In this document: piece by piece, positions 1-11,539 of the stretch
Numbering within the stretch: the stretch's first letter is position 1
Layout: each line of letters starts with the position of its first letter
NCBI GenBank assembly: GCA_964017125.1
Contig: OZ024902.1
Location: 55,910,791-55,974,790 of the forward strand
DNA: 64,000 nucleotides
Reading direction: 5' to 3'
Origin: Flabesymbios commensalis
Lineage: Eukaryota > Annelida > Polychaeta > Terebellida > Flabelligeridae
Program-made: the position numbers and the translations under genes
The notes under the pieces: model-generated
The model's database searches: none
Told to the model about the DNA's origin: nothing
Seen by the model: only the letters and a program-made list of their open reading frames with translations

Positions 1-240
1 CACTTCAATGTAATTAATTATTTGTAGTTCCCTGAGGGCACTATGCATTTCAAAGTAATGAATTGTTAGCAGTTCCCTATGGGCACTATGCATTTCTATG
101 TACCCGATAAGGAATTATTGGTAACTGCCTGAGGGCACTGGATTTCTATATTTATGATTTGTTGCAGTTCCCTGAGGGCACTGTGCCGCTGCATGCTTTT
201 ATAAATGCAAAGAATTGCTGGTAGTTCCCTGAGCAAATTT
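1..240. repeat. Degenerate tandem repeat, CCCTGAGGGCACT core
   Basis: About five imperfect units of roughly 45-55 bp each carry a core like AGTTCCCTGAGGGCACT followed by an AT-rich spacer. The core is nearly self-complementary. A further isolated core (GTGCCCTGAGGGCAC) sits near 664-678, just after the 49-bp array. The repeat starts at or before the window edge. No coding potential was seen. Confidence 0.75.
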
Positions 241-415
241 TCCTACTTCTTAGTCGTCTTTTGTTTTAAATGTGATGTGAGATATATATCATAAATTTAT
301 CAATATGCAGATTAAGGCCTTGGAATTTCGTTGTGGATCGATTCAGTGGATCACATGACCAACCCTCCCAACCATGTGGTCGCAGCGAGGAGGGGGTTGC
401 CTGCTTACATGAGGT

Positions 416-660
416 ATATCACTACGCACTGTGCACAGAGATTATGCTGTGCATGTATTTGCCAATATCACTACGCACTGTGCACAGAGATAATGCTGTG
501 CATGTATTTGCCAATATCACTACGCACTGTGCACAGAGATTATGCTGTGCATGTATTTGCCAATATCACTACGCACTGTGCACAGAGATTATGCTGTGCA
601 TGTATTTGCCAATATCACTACGCACTGTGCACAGAGATTATGCTGTGCATGTATTTGCCA
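416..660. repeat. 49-bp minisatellite, five near-identical copies
   Basis: Units start at 416, 465, 514, 563 and 612, giving an exact 49-bp period with almost no differences. Each unit contains TGCACAG, an 8-base loop and CTGTGCA, so each can fold into a small hairpin. Because 49 is not a multiple of three and the unit has no stop in any + frame, overlapping open frames of 60-135 codons run through the array. I regard these as artefacts of the repeat: they have no recognisable domain and no flanking splice or start context. Confidence 0.9.
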
Positions 661-740
661 CCAGTGCCCTGAGGGCACAAACCGGGGCCTCTTTATGCCT
701 GCTGCCAGTGCTATGGATGGCCATGGGCGATAAAATGTGA

Positions 741-2755
741 CAGCTGAATGTAACAATGACAGACTTTTTTTTTAACTGTGCTCCAGTAACTTTTCAGCCT
801 TGGTTTATTAGCTTAGCATCTATAGAGTCGTAAAATATTAGAATATTAAACATGGATGCTATTATTTTAGTGGATTAACATCACCAGACGGCAGACCATT
901 TTTGAAATAGTAGAGATTTCCAATCTCTACTATTTCACTCTAGGCTGTGTGATTGTGTTTTATTGTCGATTAATTTCACGACAATGACGTTAAATTCGCT
1001 GAACTGAGAACATATCTAACACCATGTGTCTGTTAAAAAGTACTTTTTTTATTGCATCACGAAGGCCGATTTTGAGATTTGTCTTTTGATGCTCAGATAA
1101 ACACGGTTAAATATCTGTATTTCTGTCAATACAAGTGAATGTCAGCCATTATGTGGCCCAGTCAGTTAAGTGTACAGGTCATCCTCCTTGTCCAGTTGAT
1201 AAAAGAGGTCAGTTCGGTGACGTCACGCGTGACCCGCCGTGGCATACTTACCCACCTGGAGCCATCCAGGTCAAAACGCTACATTTACGCTTGTGGAGAA
1301 TAATAATCAACCTGTGTCAATTGTTTCTCAATAATATGTGAATTATTCTATTACAATAACCATAATAAACCACTTTTAATGTAAATTCGACGTCATATTT
1401 TCAAATAAACTATGAGAACATTCATGACTGGAACAGAATCAAACCAACTCGTCTTGACAGTTCATGGTAATATAAAATGCGAATCCGAGTTTGGTATTCA
1501 CATAATGAATGAATGTAGACTTTTCAGTCACCAGGCGTAGTGTACACCAACCAAGTGCCAACATTGTTGTGTCGGATATGCCTAATATATGTATAGATGT
1601 ATGACTGCGAACCAGGGCAGTGTATGATGGCTCGGGGGCGTGCGCCCCCCCCCCTTCTTTGGATCCCCGCTAGCCTGAAGGTCTAACCTAGCTCCTGGCC
1701 CGCGAGCGAGGGCCTAGAATCCAACCATAACGAAAGTCAACATTTTCATATTTTTCACATACTGATCAAAAGCACAAGCGCACAAATCTCCGCGCTGGTC
1801 AAAAACAAACGGCGATTACGACGCTGTTTTGACAGTAAATATCCGTTGAAGTAAAAAAATAAGTTGCTTGGATGCACAGAAGTTAAATGCCTTCGTTTCA
1901 TTGACAAATCTTGCGTATTTTTTATGTAATGAATAGATTGTGAAATGTTGCTTTTGAGTACAGGAGTATGGATGGGCATGTGACCCTAATTTGCTCTGGC
2001 CTGCCCAGAATGCAATGGGTCAGGGATGGGACTAGATCCGCGCATGATATTTGCAATATTCACAGCATAACACACAATTTGGGTGTGTAATGCAAAAGAT
2101 GTTTTGCCGTATATATAAAGTGTGATAAACCCGACAATATCCATAATAATGACATCTGAAGTGACGATATTTTCAATCGACAGTGCAGTAGAACGTGGGC
2201 ATTGTGTTCATGACATGCAGGGTGATTACATAGTGCATGACCCAGTCGCGTGATCACTGCTGTGCAGACTGTGATTGGCTGAGCCAGTGGTGACGTCATA
2301 ATGTGTATGCCATCTCAGGCAGCGTGCATAGTAGGCCTATATAGAACAGTTCTCGAAGCAAATTATTTATTTCACGCAGAATCTGCCAGAAAGTATTTAA
2401 AAAAAAAACTTCAGCACCCTCCGTGGAGATTCAATAGGGGCCCCCTTAGCCAAAAAAAGAGATGTAAACGTTTTACACAGGACATCACGTGACTTCTTGT
2501 GCTTGCCCGGGCCAAGGGCCAAGCCTCATTTACATAATATATGCTCAGTCATGATGACATGAGGGTCTTTCCTACTAACCTCTTTCCTTTTACATAAATC
2601 CAATTTCTTTAGTCTATAGGCCTAGATAAAAAGACATGTAATAGTCATGTACTAGACATTGGCCAAATCCTGAAGCTTTAAACACAGCATTGCAACCAGA
2701 ACATTTACAACATGTACAAAGTCCTACAGCCTACACTACAGACAGTACTACAGAT
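741..2755. other. No gene recognised; one perfect hairpin
   Basis: AT-rich sequence without recognisable coding exons. It contains a perfect 15-bp inverted repeat at 904-936 (listed separately), a C-run near 1645-1655, and TGACGTCA palindromes at 1218-1225 and 2291-2298. Short open frames here have no family resemblance I can name. A weak promoter-like grouping (inverted CCAAT, TGACGTCA, TATATAG) lies at about 2272-2345 but is followed by no recognisable exon. Confidence 0.5.
904..936. repeat. Perfect 15-bp inverted repeat with 3-nt loop
   Basis: GAAATAGTAGAGATT at 904-918 is followed by TCC and then its exact reverse complement at 922-936. This is either the core of a small palindromic MITE or an isolated hairpin. 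A related imperfect motif (TCCATCTCTACTAT) occurs near 22229-22245. Confidence 0.85.
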
Positions 2756-2864
2756 CCCAGCAGGCACGGGATGTTGAACCAATGTTGGTTTAATGTTGGG
2801 TCAGCGTCGCAGACAATGGGCTAACGTTAAGCCAACATTGGTTCAATGTGTCGTATTTGCTGGG
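2756..2864. mobile_element. 109-bp palindromic CCCAGCA...TGCTGGG repeat, copy 1
   Basis: The segment begins CCCAGCA and ends TGCTGGG. Its two halves are imperfect reverse complements built around AACCAATGTTGGTTTAATGT and its complement. A second diverged copy lies at 49735-49841. I recall this type of short palindromic interspersed repeat from marine animal genomes, but I cannot name the family. Confidence 0.7.
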
Positions 2865-4668
2865 AGGGGGGTACACATGATGTAGATTGACCTGAAAGTG
2901 ACCCTCTGAACTAGGTCAACTATAAAAAACAACAACAGACTACTTCACGATATCAACAGCAAGACTTGCCATGCTGTCACAAAATTGCACCGATTTTTCA
3001 TGGATATTAGGGGAAGATGAAAAAATAATCCGAGAAAAAATGTATTTAAAAAATTTAAAGAGCGACCGAGCAAATTGGAAAAAGGCTACTCCCAGGATCA
3101 GGTGAAACATTGAACCTATTTTTGGAAAAGTTATTGAGGGCAGCCACATAAAAAAAGAATTGACCTAAATGGAAAAACATAGCTGGAGAAATGTTTGTTT
3201 TTGCTGGAGAAATGTTTGGTTTTTTTTCGAAATGTTTGGTAATGCCCGGCCTAAATCTAAGGCCCGACTTATAATAAATCTAAGGCCCGCGCTTATCTAA
3301 AACAGAGGAAGAAAACATAGTGGCCTATTGTATACTACATTATATTTTATTGGATCAGTCATATGCTTCGTAGTTAACACATTTGTTGCATAATGATCCT
3401 GAAGGTCAGCCCAAGCTCTACTTCAGTGCCGTCAGGCTCTAGTTAAAACTGTTCTGTTCAATGTGAAATAAATTCCACAGCACAGGGGCTGTTTGTACGA
3501 GTAATTTCATACTTCATTTATCCAAATCGGTCAAGCGGTTGTGAAGTTACAGCACATGTTGCACCCCAAGAAAGGTACTTTCATTGGACATCCTCCCAAG
3601 TATTACCATAGATTATTAAAGTAAAAGTCACTTTAAATTTGTCATTTTTGCATTGCATGCTTTTCGCTAATTATTCACGCAAATTTCATCAGATTGTCAT
3701 GAAATTTGGCAAGCACTATTTTCTAGTCTTACGGCAACTCGCCTGAAAATTTCAAGAAAAAATATTATATAGTTCAAAAGTTAGACCATTTGACATGTAG
3801 TAATTTTGAATTATGACGCTTCTCTATAAACCCATTAATTTCATTCAGCTTTAATCTCGAAATTCTACTACATATCAAATGCTATAACTTTTGTAATACT
3901 GACTCAAATTTCACGAAATTTGCTGGGTAGATGTCGGAATAGTTGCAAAGAGAGCTTGCAAAATTTTATGTAAATTGATCTAGAATTGAGTGGGAAATCG
4001 GTGAAAAACACCCAAAGCTGATGGAAGTTGACTGCAACTATACGTATAGATAATTTTATTGAAATAGTTCAAAATATGGCACATAAAATTTACATATTTT
4101 ACCTAAATTAATCCATTTGACATGTTTGAACCATCAACCACCAGGGCCGGTATATTCGTACAAGTTACGATATATCGTAGGCTTCTGAATCAGAATCAGA
4201 AGCCTATGATATATAAGCAAAAAATGTTGTTGCCTGGCAACAGTACATCTATCTAATTAGCACAAATTTGCATAAATAAACATCATTATTAATAAAAAAT
4301 CTATAAAATGTTGTAACTTTTCAACCCAATAACTCAGGGCTGGCCAAAATTAATATTGTCTGGTGAGCTGACCTTGCCAAAATGGGCACCAGGATTAGGC
4401 TGGGAGAAGCTGCGCACACTGTAGGTGAGCGCGGCCTAGGGGGGTCTGGAAAATTTTTGCTTTTTAGATGCGTTTTGGGGCTTTTGAGGGGTATTAATTT
4501 ACCCAAAAGAGATAATTGTTAAATAAGGTTTTAAAATTATAAGGTGAAACTAGCCATGCTATTTTTTAGTGAAGGAGAAAGTGAATAACGGTACAACCTC
4601 TGGAGCTCTGACCTAAATACAATAATAATATATAATAAATTAGGCCCATTTATTTCACAAATGTTTCG
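2865..4668. other. No gene recognised
   Basis: AT-rich sequence with a short internal duplication around 3180-3240 (GGAGAAATGTTTG repeated). There are long stretches of A/T-skewed simple sequence, and no exon with conserved protein similarity was found on either strand. Confidence 0.5.
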
Positions 4669-5997
4669 TTTTTAGCTCCCGCCGTCACCGTAGGTGAGAC
4701 GGAGGGAGCTATGGATTCTACCTCCGTTTTTTTTTTGCCTCTTCTTTTGCCTATAACTTTGTAAGAAAATAAGCTAGGATAACAATTTTTGGTATGTGGG
4801 TTACTTCCAGGTGGATAATGAACAGGTTAAAATATTTTTAATCTGAATTCAATAGGCGAGGTCGCAGAGGAGAAAATGATGATGTTACGGTGTTGGGCCG
4901 TTGGGCCGTCCGTAAACAATTCGTTTCCGGAGCATATCTCTGAAAGTACTTGTCCGATTGTCTTCAAATTTTACATACAACACCCCTAGTGGGTCCAGTT
5001 GTGCCTTTTGGGGTATTTGAACTTTGACCTACTTCTGGTTCAGAACTATGACCTATTTAGACGTTTTGACGCGCACTTCGTTTCCGGAGCAGATCTGGAA
5101 AAGTACTGGGCCGATGACAGTCATATTGCACATACATGTTTTCTAAGGTCCCTAGCTGTGCCTTTTCAGGTTTTTGGACCTTGACCTTGAAGTTGACCCT
5201 GCACTTTGACCTAATTTATAACATCGGTAAATCCAACTGAAAGATTTTGCGGAATATCATGAAAACTGCTCAAGTAGCTACACCATTACTATAAAACAAA
5301 TTGTGAGGTTTCAGGAGAGGATGCATCTTGAAAAATTTCAAGTCGATAAAATTAAAAATGGCCGCCTATCGGCCATTATTCACCTCGACAGGCCTGATAT
5401 CGCGGAATATCATGAAAATCGCTCAAGATAGCTACACCATTAATAACAACTAAATTGTAAGGTTTCAGGAGAGGATGCATCTTGAAAAATTTCAAGTTGA
5501 TAAAATTAAAAATGGCCGCCTATCAGCCATTATTCACCTCGACAGGCCTGATATTGTGGAATATCATGAAAACCGCTCAAGATATCTACACCATTACTAT
5601 AAAAAAAATTGTAAGGCTACAGGAGAGGATGCATTTTGAAAAAATTCAACTCGTCCAAGTTCAAAATGGCCGCCAATCGGCCATTAATCACTTTCACATG
5701 GCAGTTATTTGGTCAACCGTGCTAGATGGCTAGACCATTACTGTAAAACGAAATTTGAGATTTCAGATGGGGACGCATCTTGAAAAAAATTGACTTGATC
5801 AAATTTAAAATGGCCGCCTTTTCGGCCATTATTCATTTTCACATGGCTGATATTTGGTAAACCGTGCTAGATGGCTAGACCATTACCTGATTACTATAAA
5901 ACAAAGTGTGAGTTTTCGGGGGAGGATGCACCCTGAAAATTTTTAACTTACGAATTCAAAATGGCCGACAATCAGCATTATTTACCTCGATAGGCCT

Positions 5998-6452
5998 GCA
6001 GCGTATACAGAACAAGGCTGCAAGACTGGTGACTCAGACTTCCATGCGAGAGCATATCACACCGGTGCTAAAAGAACTCCACTGGTTGCCAATAGACAGA
6101 CGTATTGTGTATAAGGTTCTGGTGATCACTTACAAAGCTCTTCATGGCTTGGCTCCAGTGTACCTGGCAGAACTGCTAGCACCCCGAGGTTTGAATAATT
6201 GCCTGCGGGGAGCCAACACAATAACATTACACCAACCCATAGCCCAAAAGAAAGTCAGTATAGGTGCATTTGGTTTTGGAGCACCCCACCTATGGAATGG
6301 ATTACCGAAGGAACTCCGTGCATCCGGTTCCCTAACGCATTTTAAAAAGTTGCTAAAGACACATATGTTTTGACTCAATGACTGTACAGCGCTCTGATCC
6401 ACATAGTGGGAGTGGGCGCTATAAAAGAAACTTTAATAAATAAATAAAATAA
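5998..6452 (+). mobile_element. 5'-truncated CR1/L2-like LINE 3' end, copy 1
   Basis: The reading frame begins at the insertion junction with LQRIQNKAARLV and continues to a stop at 6371-6373. It contains HWLPIDRRI, YKALHGLAP and LWNGLP motifs that are typical of the extreme C-terminus of CR1/L2/Jockey-type ORF2 proteins, downstream of the reverse transcriptase. The endonuclease and RT domains are absent. The 3' end is an (AATAAA)-like short repeat tail. The insertion splits AGGCCT from ATATCAGGTAAACC of the host minisatellite; the uninterrupted host site is present at about 53885-53910. Confidence 0.85.
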
Positions 6453-7177
6453 ATATCAGGTAAACCGTGCTAGATAGCTAGACCATTACTATAAAACAAA
6501 ATGTGACGTTTCGAGAGAGGATGCCTTTTAAAAAAATTTCGACTCAATCGAATTCAAAATGGCCGCCGATCGGCCACTATTTACTTTCACATTGCTGATA
6601 TTTGGTAAACCTTGTTAGATAGCTGGACCATTACTATAAAACAAAATGTGAGATTACAAGAGAGGATGCATCTTGAAAAAAATTGACTTGATCAAATTCA
6701 AAATGGCAGCCTATCGGCCATTATTCACTTTCACATAGCCGGTTTTTGGTAACCGTACTAGATGGCTAGACCATTACTATAAAACAAAATGTGAGATTTC
6801 AGGAGAGAATGCATCTTGAAAAAATTTGACTTGATCAAATTCAAAATGGCCTCCTATCGGCCATTATTCACTTTCACATGGGCGATATTTGGTAAACCGT
6901 GCTAGATGGCTAGACCATTACTATAGAATGAAATGTGAGATTTCAGCTGAGGATGCATCTTGGAAAATTTTGACTTGATCAAATTTAAAATGGCCGCCTT
7001 TTCGGCCATTATTCATTTTCACATGGCTGATATTTGGTAAACCGTGCTAGATGGCTAGACCATTACCTGATTACTATAAAACAAAGTGTGAGTTTTCGGG
7101 GGAGGATGCACCCTGAAAATTTTTAACTTACGAATTCAAAATGGCCGACAATCAGCATTATTTACCTCGATAGGCCT

Positions 7178-7632
7178 GCAGCGTATACAGAACAAGGCTG
7201 CAAGACTGGTGACTCAGACTTCCATGCGAGAGCATATCACACCGGTGCTAAAAGAACTCCACTGGTTGCCAATAGACAGACGTATTGTGTATAAGGTTCT
7301 GGTGATCACTTACAAAGCTCTTCATGGCTTGGCTCCAGTGTACCTGGCAGAACTGCTAGCACCCCGAGGTTTGAATAATTGCCTGCGGGGAGCCAACACA
7401 ATAACATTACACCAACCCATAGCCCAAAAGAAAGTCAGTATAGGTGCATTTGGTTTTGGAGCACCCCACCTATGGAATGGATTACCGAAGGAACTCCGTG
7501 CATCCGGTTCCCTAACGCAGTTTAAAAAGTTGCTAAAGACACATATGTTTTGACTCAATGACTGTACAGCGCTCTGATCCACATAGTGGGAGTGGGCGCT
7601 ATAAAAGAAACTTTAATAAATAAATAAAATAA
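7178..7632 (+). mobile_element. LINE 3' end, copy 2 (carried by the triplication)
   Basis: Nearly identical to the copy at 5998-6452, with the same truncation point, tail and host junctions, 1,180 bp downstream. It arose by duplication of the host block and not by independent retrotransposition, because both breakpoints are identical. The open frame from ATG at 7209 to the stop at 7551-7553 encodes the same ORF2 C-terminal fragment with one residue difference (FKK preceded by Q instead of H). Confidence 0.85.
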
Positions 7633-8357
7633 ATATCAGGTAAACCGTGCTAGATAGCTAGACCATTACTATAAAACAAAATGTGACTTTTCGAGAGAGG
7701 ATGCCTTTTAAAAAAATTTCGACTCAATCGAATTCAAAATGGCCGCCTATCGGCCACTATTTACTTTCACATTGCTGATATTTGGTAAACCTTGTTAGAT
7801 AGCTGGACCATTACTATAAAACAAAATGTGAGATTACAAGAGAGGATGCATCTTGAAAAAAATTGACTTGATCAAATTCAAAATGGCAGCCTATCGGCCA
7901 TTATTCACTTTCACATAGCCGGTTTTTGGTAACCGTACTAGATGGCTAGACCATTACTATAAAACAAAATGTGAGATTTCAGGAGAGAATGCATCTTGAA
8001 AAAATTTGACTTGATCAAATTCAAAATGGCCTCCTATCGGCCATTATTCACTTTCACATGGGCGATATTTGGTAAACCGTGCTAGATGGCTAGACCATTA
8101 CTATAGAATGAAATGTGAGATTTCAGCTGAGGATGCATCTTGGAAAATTTTGACTTGATCAAATTTAAAATGGCCGCCTTTTCGGCCATTATTCATTTTC
8201 ACATGGCTGATATTTGGTAAACCGTGCTAGATGGCTAGACCATTACCTGATTACTATAAAACAAAGTGTGAGTTTTCGGGGGAGGATGCACCCTGAAAAT
8301 TTTTAACTTACGAATTCAAAATGGCCGACAATCAGCATTATTTACCTCGATAGGCCT

Positions 8358-8812
8358 GCAGCGTATACAGAACAAGGCTGCAAGACTGGTGACTCAGACT
8401 TCCATGCGAGAGCATATCACACCGGTGCTAAAAGAACTCCACTGGTTGCCAATAGACAGACGTATTGTGTATAAGGTTCTGGTGATCACTTACAAAGCTC
8501 TTCATGGCTTGGCTCCAGTGTACCTGGCAGAACTGCTAGCACCCCGAGGTTTGAATAATTGCCTGCGGGGAGCCAACACAATAACATTACACCAACCCAT
8601 AGCCCAAAAGAAAGTCAGTATAGGTGCATTTGGTTTTGGAGCACCCCACCTATGGAATGGATTACCGAAGGAACTCCGTGCATCCGGTTCCCTAACGCAG
8701 TTTAAAAAGTTGCTAAAGACACATATGTTTTGACTCAATGACTGTACAGCGCTCTGATCCACATAGTGGGAGTGGGCGCTATAAAAGAAACTTTAATAAA
8801 TAAATAAAATAA
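8358..8812 (+). mobile_element. LINE 3' end, copy 3 (carried by the triplication)
   Basis: Third copy with the same breakpoints, 1,180 bp further on. Its open frame (ATG at 8389 to 8733) encodes the same protein fragment as copy 2. The antisense open frames opposite all three copies have no independent support. Confidence 0.85.
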
Positions 8813-9937
8813 ATATCAGGTAAACCGTGCTAGATAGCTAGACCATTACTATAAAACAAAATGTGACGTTTCGAGAGAGGATGCCTTTTAAAAAAATTTC
8901 GACTCAATCGAATTCAAAATGGCCGCCTATCGGCCACTATTTACTTTCACATATCTGATATTTGGTAAACCTTGTTAGATAGCTGGACCATTACTATAAA
9001 ACAAAATGTGAGATTACAAGAGAGGATGCATCTTGAAAAAAATTGACTTGATCAAATTCAAAATGGCAGCCTATCGGCCATTATTCACTTTCACATAGCC
9101 GGTTTTTGGTAACCGTACTAGATGGCTAGACCATTACTATAAAACAAAATGTGAGATTTCAGGAGAGAATGCATCTTGAAAAAATTTGACTTGATCAAAT
9201 TCAAAATGGCCTCCTATCGGCCATTATTCACTTTCACATGGGCGATATTTGGTAAACCGTGCTAGATGGCTAGACCATTACTATAGAATGAAATGTGAGA
9301 TTTCAGCTGAGGATGCATCTTGGAAAATTTCGACTTGATCAAATTCAAAATGGCCGTCTTTAGGCCATTATTACCTTTCACATGGCCGATATTTGGTAAA
9401 CCGTGCTAGATAGCTAGACGATTACTATAGAATGAAATGTGAAATGTGAGATTTCAGCTGAGGATGCATCTTGAAAAATTCTGACTCGATCAAATTCAAA
9501 ATGGCCCCCTATCGGCCATTATTTACTTTCACATGCCCAATATTTTGCAAACTGTGTTAGATGTTAGGCCATTACTATAAAACAAAATTTGAGGTTTCGG
9601 GGGAGGATGCACCCTAAGTTTTTAACTAATTTATATCGAATTCAAAATGACCGTAAATCAGCTATTAGTTAACTCGATTGGCCTGATATCGGGTAAACCG
9701 TGCCAGATAGGAAGACCATTACTGGGATACTGATTAGGTTCATTAATTTCAATGGAGGTTTGCAATCTCTGACAGACTGTCTAGTTCTTATCTTACTCTT
9801 AGACTGGGCTTCTTAGACCTAGTTGTCTTGCGTCCTGATTTTTGACCTAGTCTAGGACTACATTAATAACCCTATACAAAATTGCTTAAATCAAATTCTA
9901 ATTCGGAGCGGGAGCTCCTGGACTTATGTAGTCTTGT

Positions 9938-10149
9938 TATTTCCTAATTTGATATCACTTGCATGCAGTGCAATATACGTTAAATAAACAAATAAAAGTA
10001 AAAAAAACTATATTATAATGCTCTGAAGGAGCAGTATAAAAGTTCAGCCTGGTGAGCAGGCATTCTGATAAAGAGCTTATTTTTCTATAACCATGATAAC
10101 GGAATAACATAAAGAAACTTGTTATTGTGTATATGAAGGTGCTAATAAG
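9938..10149. other. Spacer between family A element and hAT remnant
   Basis: AT-rich sequence in which I see no coding motif and no clear hAT terminal inverted repeat. Confidence 0.4.
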
Positions 10150-10731
10150 CTAAGTGCACTTGGCGAAGTTCATAAGCCTTTTCCAAGGGAATTCGTTTGC
10201 TGATCTCTTCTCTAGTGCCAGACGTAGGGCATCCTGCAGGTGCCTGGGGGTCAAGCATGTACGATATTTGGTTTTTAATGTGTTCAGATTGGATATGGCT
10301 CGTTCACATTCAACCCTGTCTGGGCTGATGGTGAGCAGATGAATGCAGAGTTTGGCAAACTCACTGTACTCATTGTAGTTGTTGTACAAATGTGAGAAAA
10401 ATGCCACAGCAGACTCCTTAGATTCCTCCATGTAAACCATGTCAAGCACTTTATTAACCCAGTACTTGTAGTACACAGTTCTTGAGCACTTTCTCCTCTT
10501 TCCATCAGTAAGATGAGCTTGTTCCTCACACTCAGACATAAAATCTGTGAAATTCTTCCCAGAGAAGGTTATGTTGTCAATGTTTTTGATATTGTCATCA
10601 TCCAGGGGCTCGGGAGCTTCAGTACATTCCACCACAGGGGTCAAGAACGTCTTCTTGAATGTATCAATTTGGTGGTGGATGTTGTACACATTCTGGTTTG
10701 GAACTTGCATGGAAACGTTTAGCTGTGCCAT
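10150..10731 (-). pseudogene. hAT transposase C-terminal fragment (dimerisation domain)
   Basis: A 193-codon frame starts at an internal methionine (MAQLNVSMQV), but the frame is coding-like upstream of it (EEERLPL), so this is not a true start. It ends with the hAT dimerisation domain, in which SPDRVECERAISNLN aligns with the family's S-E-R-x-F/I-S-x-x-N motif, followed by LTPRHLQDALRLAL. It is a fragment of the larger hAT relic and not a host gene. Confidence 0.8.
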
Positions 10732-10923
10732 CAGTGGCAGGCGCTCCTCCTCATTGAATCATGTTGATGGCTTATGCTTAAATACTGCTATATTTTATGA
10801 TATAATTTAGTAAATATAGCTCCCACTTCACGATGAATTTTATTCATAGGCCTAGATCTATTATTTAAGTAAGGGAGAATATGTAGACATAGGGCCTACA
10901 CCATAAAATTAATTGTTTTGATC

Positions 10924-11537
10924 TTAAACGTACCTTGGACTGTTATTGAGGAAATCCAAGATTGCTTTGATGGTCTCTTCGACTTTCCTGGGGATATTGT
11001 GTTGAGCATCTTTTGCCATCAACACGCTCCTGTGCGCAACACAATGAGTAGCTAGCAAGTCCTTGTTAAGCCCTCTCTTGCAATGGCCAACAAAGCCATT
11101 CTTGGTGGATTGGATGACTGATGCCCCATCACCAGTCACTCCTACCAGGTTTTTCTCTTGAGGCTGCTGTGGCATCGCCTTCAATGCATCCTGCAATCGT
11201 GCGAAAATATTTTCTGCATTTGGTGACGCCCAGATTGTTTCTATACTGAGCAGTTTGGTCTGAATCTTGCCCTCTTCGATGTCTACAAACCGGACAAGAA
11301 AGACCACTAGTTCTACTCTTCCTTTGTCAGTGGCTTCGTCCAGAATTACGCTACAGAATAAGGCTCTTTCTAACTTTTTACTGACCTCGTCCTGGATAAA
11401 CTCTAAAATTATTTCTAATCTCCTTACCATGGTCTGGCGTGAAGACGCCATGTTTTTAAAGACATCACTTGTCGGATCAGCGCACATTGCAAATTCTGCC
11501 ATGTGCTCTCAGGACTCGACAAATTTTGTCAGGAAGT
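10924..11537 (-). pseudogene. hAT transposase central fragment
   Basis: The open frame covers 11502-10924 and its coding similarity extends upstream past a stop (KFVES, stop, EHMAEFAMCADP). Recognisable hAT catalytic-region motifs are CSVILDEATDKG (first acidic segment) and LVGVTGDGASV, with THCVAHR further on. The frame ends at AACAGTCCAAG followed by GTACGT, which looks like a splice donor, so the ancestral element may have had an intron here. Confidence 0.75.
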
Positions 11538-11539
11538 GG

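Larger units (their letters stand above)
5790..9330 (+). repeat. 1,180-bp unit in three tandem copies
   Basis: Homologous positions recur at an exact 1,180-bp interval: the LINE open frame starts at 6029, 7209 and 8389. Only a handful of single-base differences separate the copies by eye (for example CTAACGCAT versus CTAACGCAG near the LINE 3' end). Each unit is made of several roughly 140-bp monomers plus one inserted LINE tail. The near-identity implies recent amplification. Confidence 0.9.
4669..9937 (+). mobile_element. Minisatellite-cored element, family A, copy 1
   Basis: The left end is TTTTTAGCTCCCGC and the right end is GCGGGAGCT plus a 21-bp tail ending GTCTTGT. Both ends recur, in reverse orientation, at 52930-55404, which fixes the boundaries. 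The first 40 bases fold (AGCTCCC at 4674-4680 with GGGAGCT at 4704-4710). The core is an array of roughly 140-bp units, each with 'gaccattactataaaacaaa' and a palindromic ATGGCCG...CGGCCAT. Within it a 1,180-bp block is triplicated and carries a LINE tail. No protein of its own is encoded, so it is non-autonomous. The structure resembles HINE/'pearl'-type elements (inference). Confidence 0.75.

Noticed and set aside
331-740. Overlapping open frames of 60-135 codons as a cysteine-rich repeat protein
   Set aside because: They follow only from a 49-bp unit without stops; all three frames are equally open and there is no start, splice or homology support.
6142-8762. Three 86-codon antisense frames opposite the LINE tails
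   Set aside because: They mirror the sense ORF2 C-terminus exactly, show no homology, and recur only because of the triplication.
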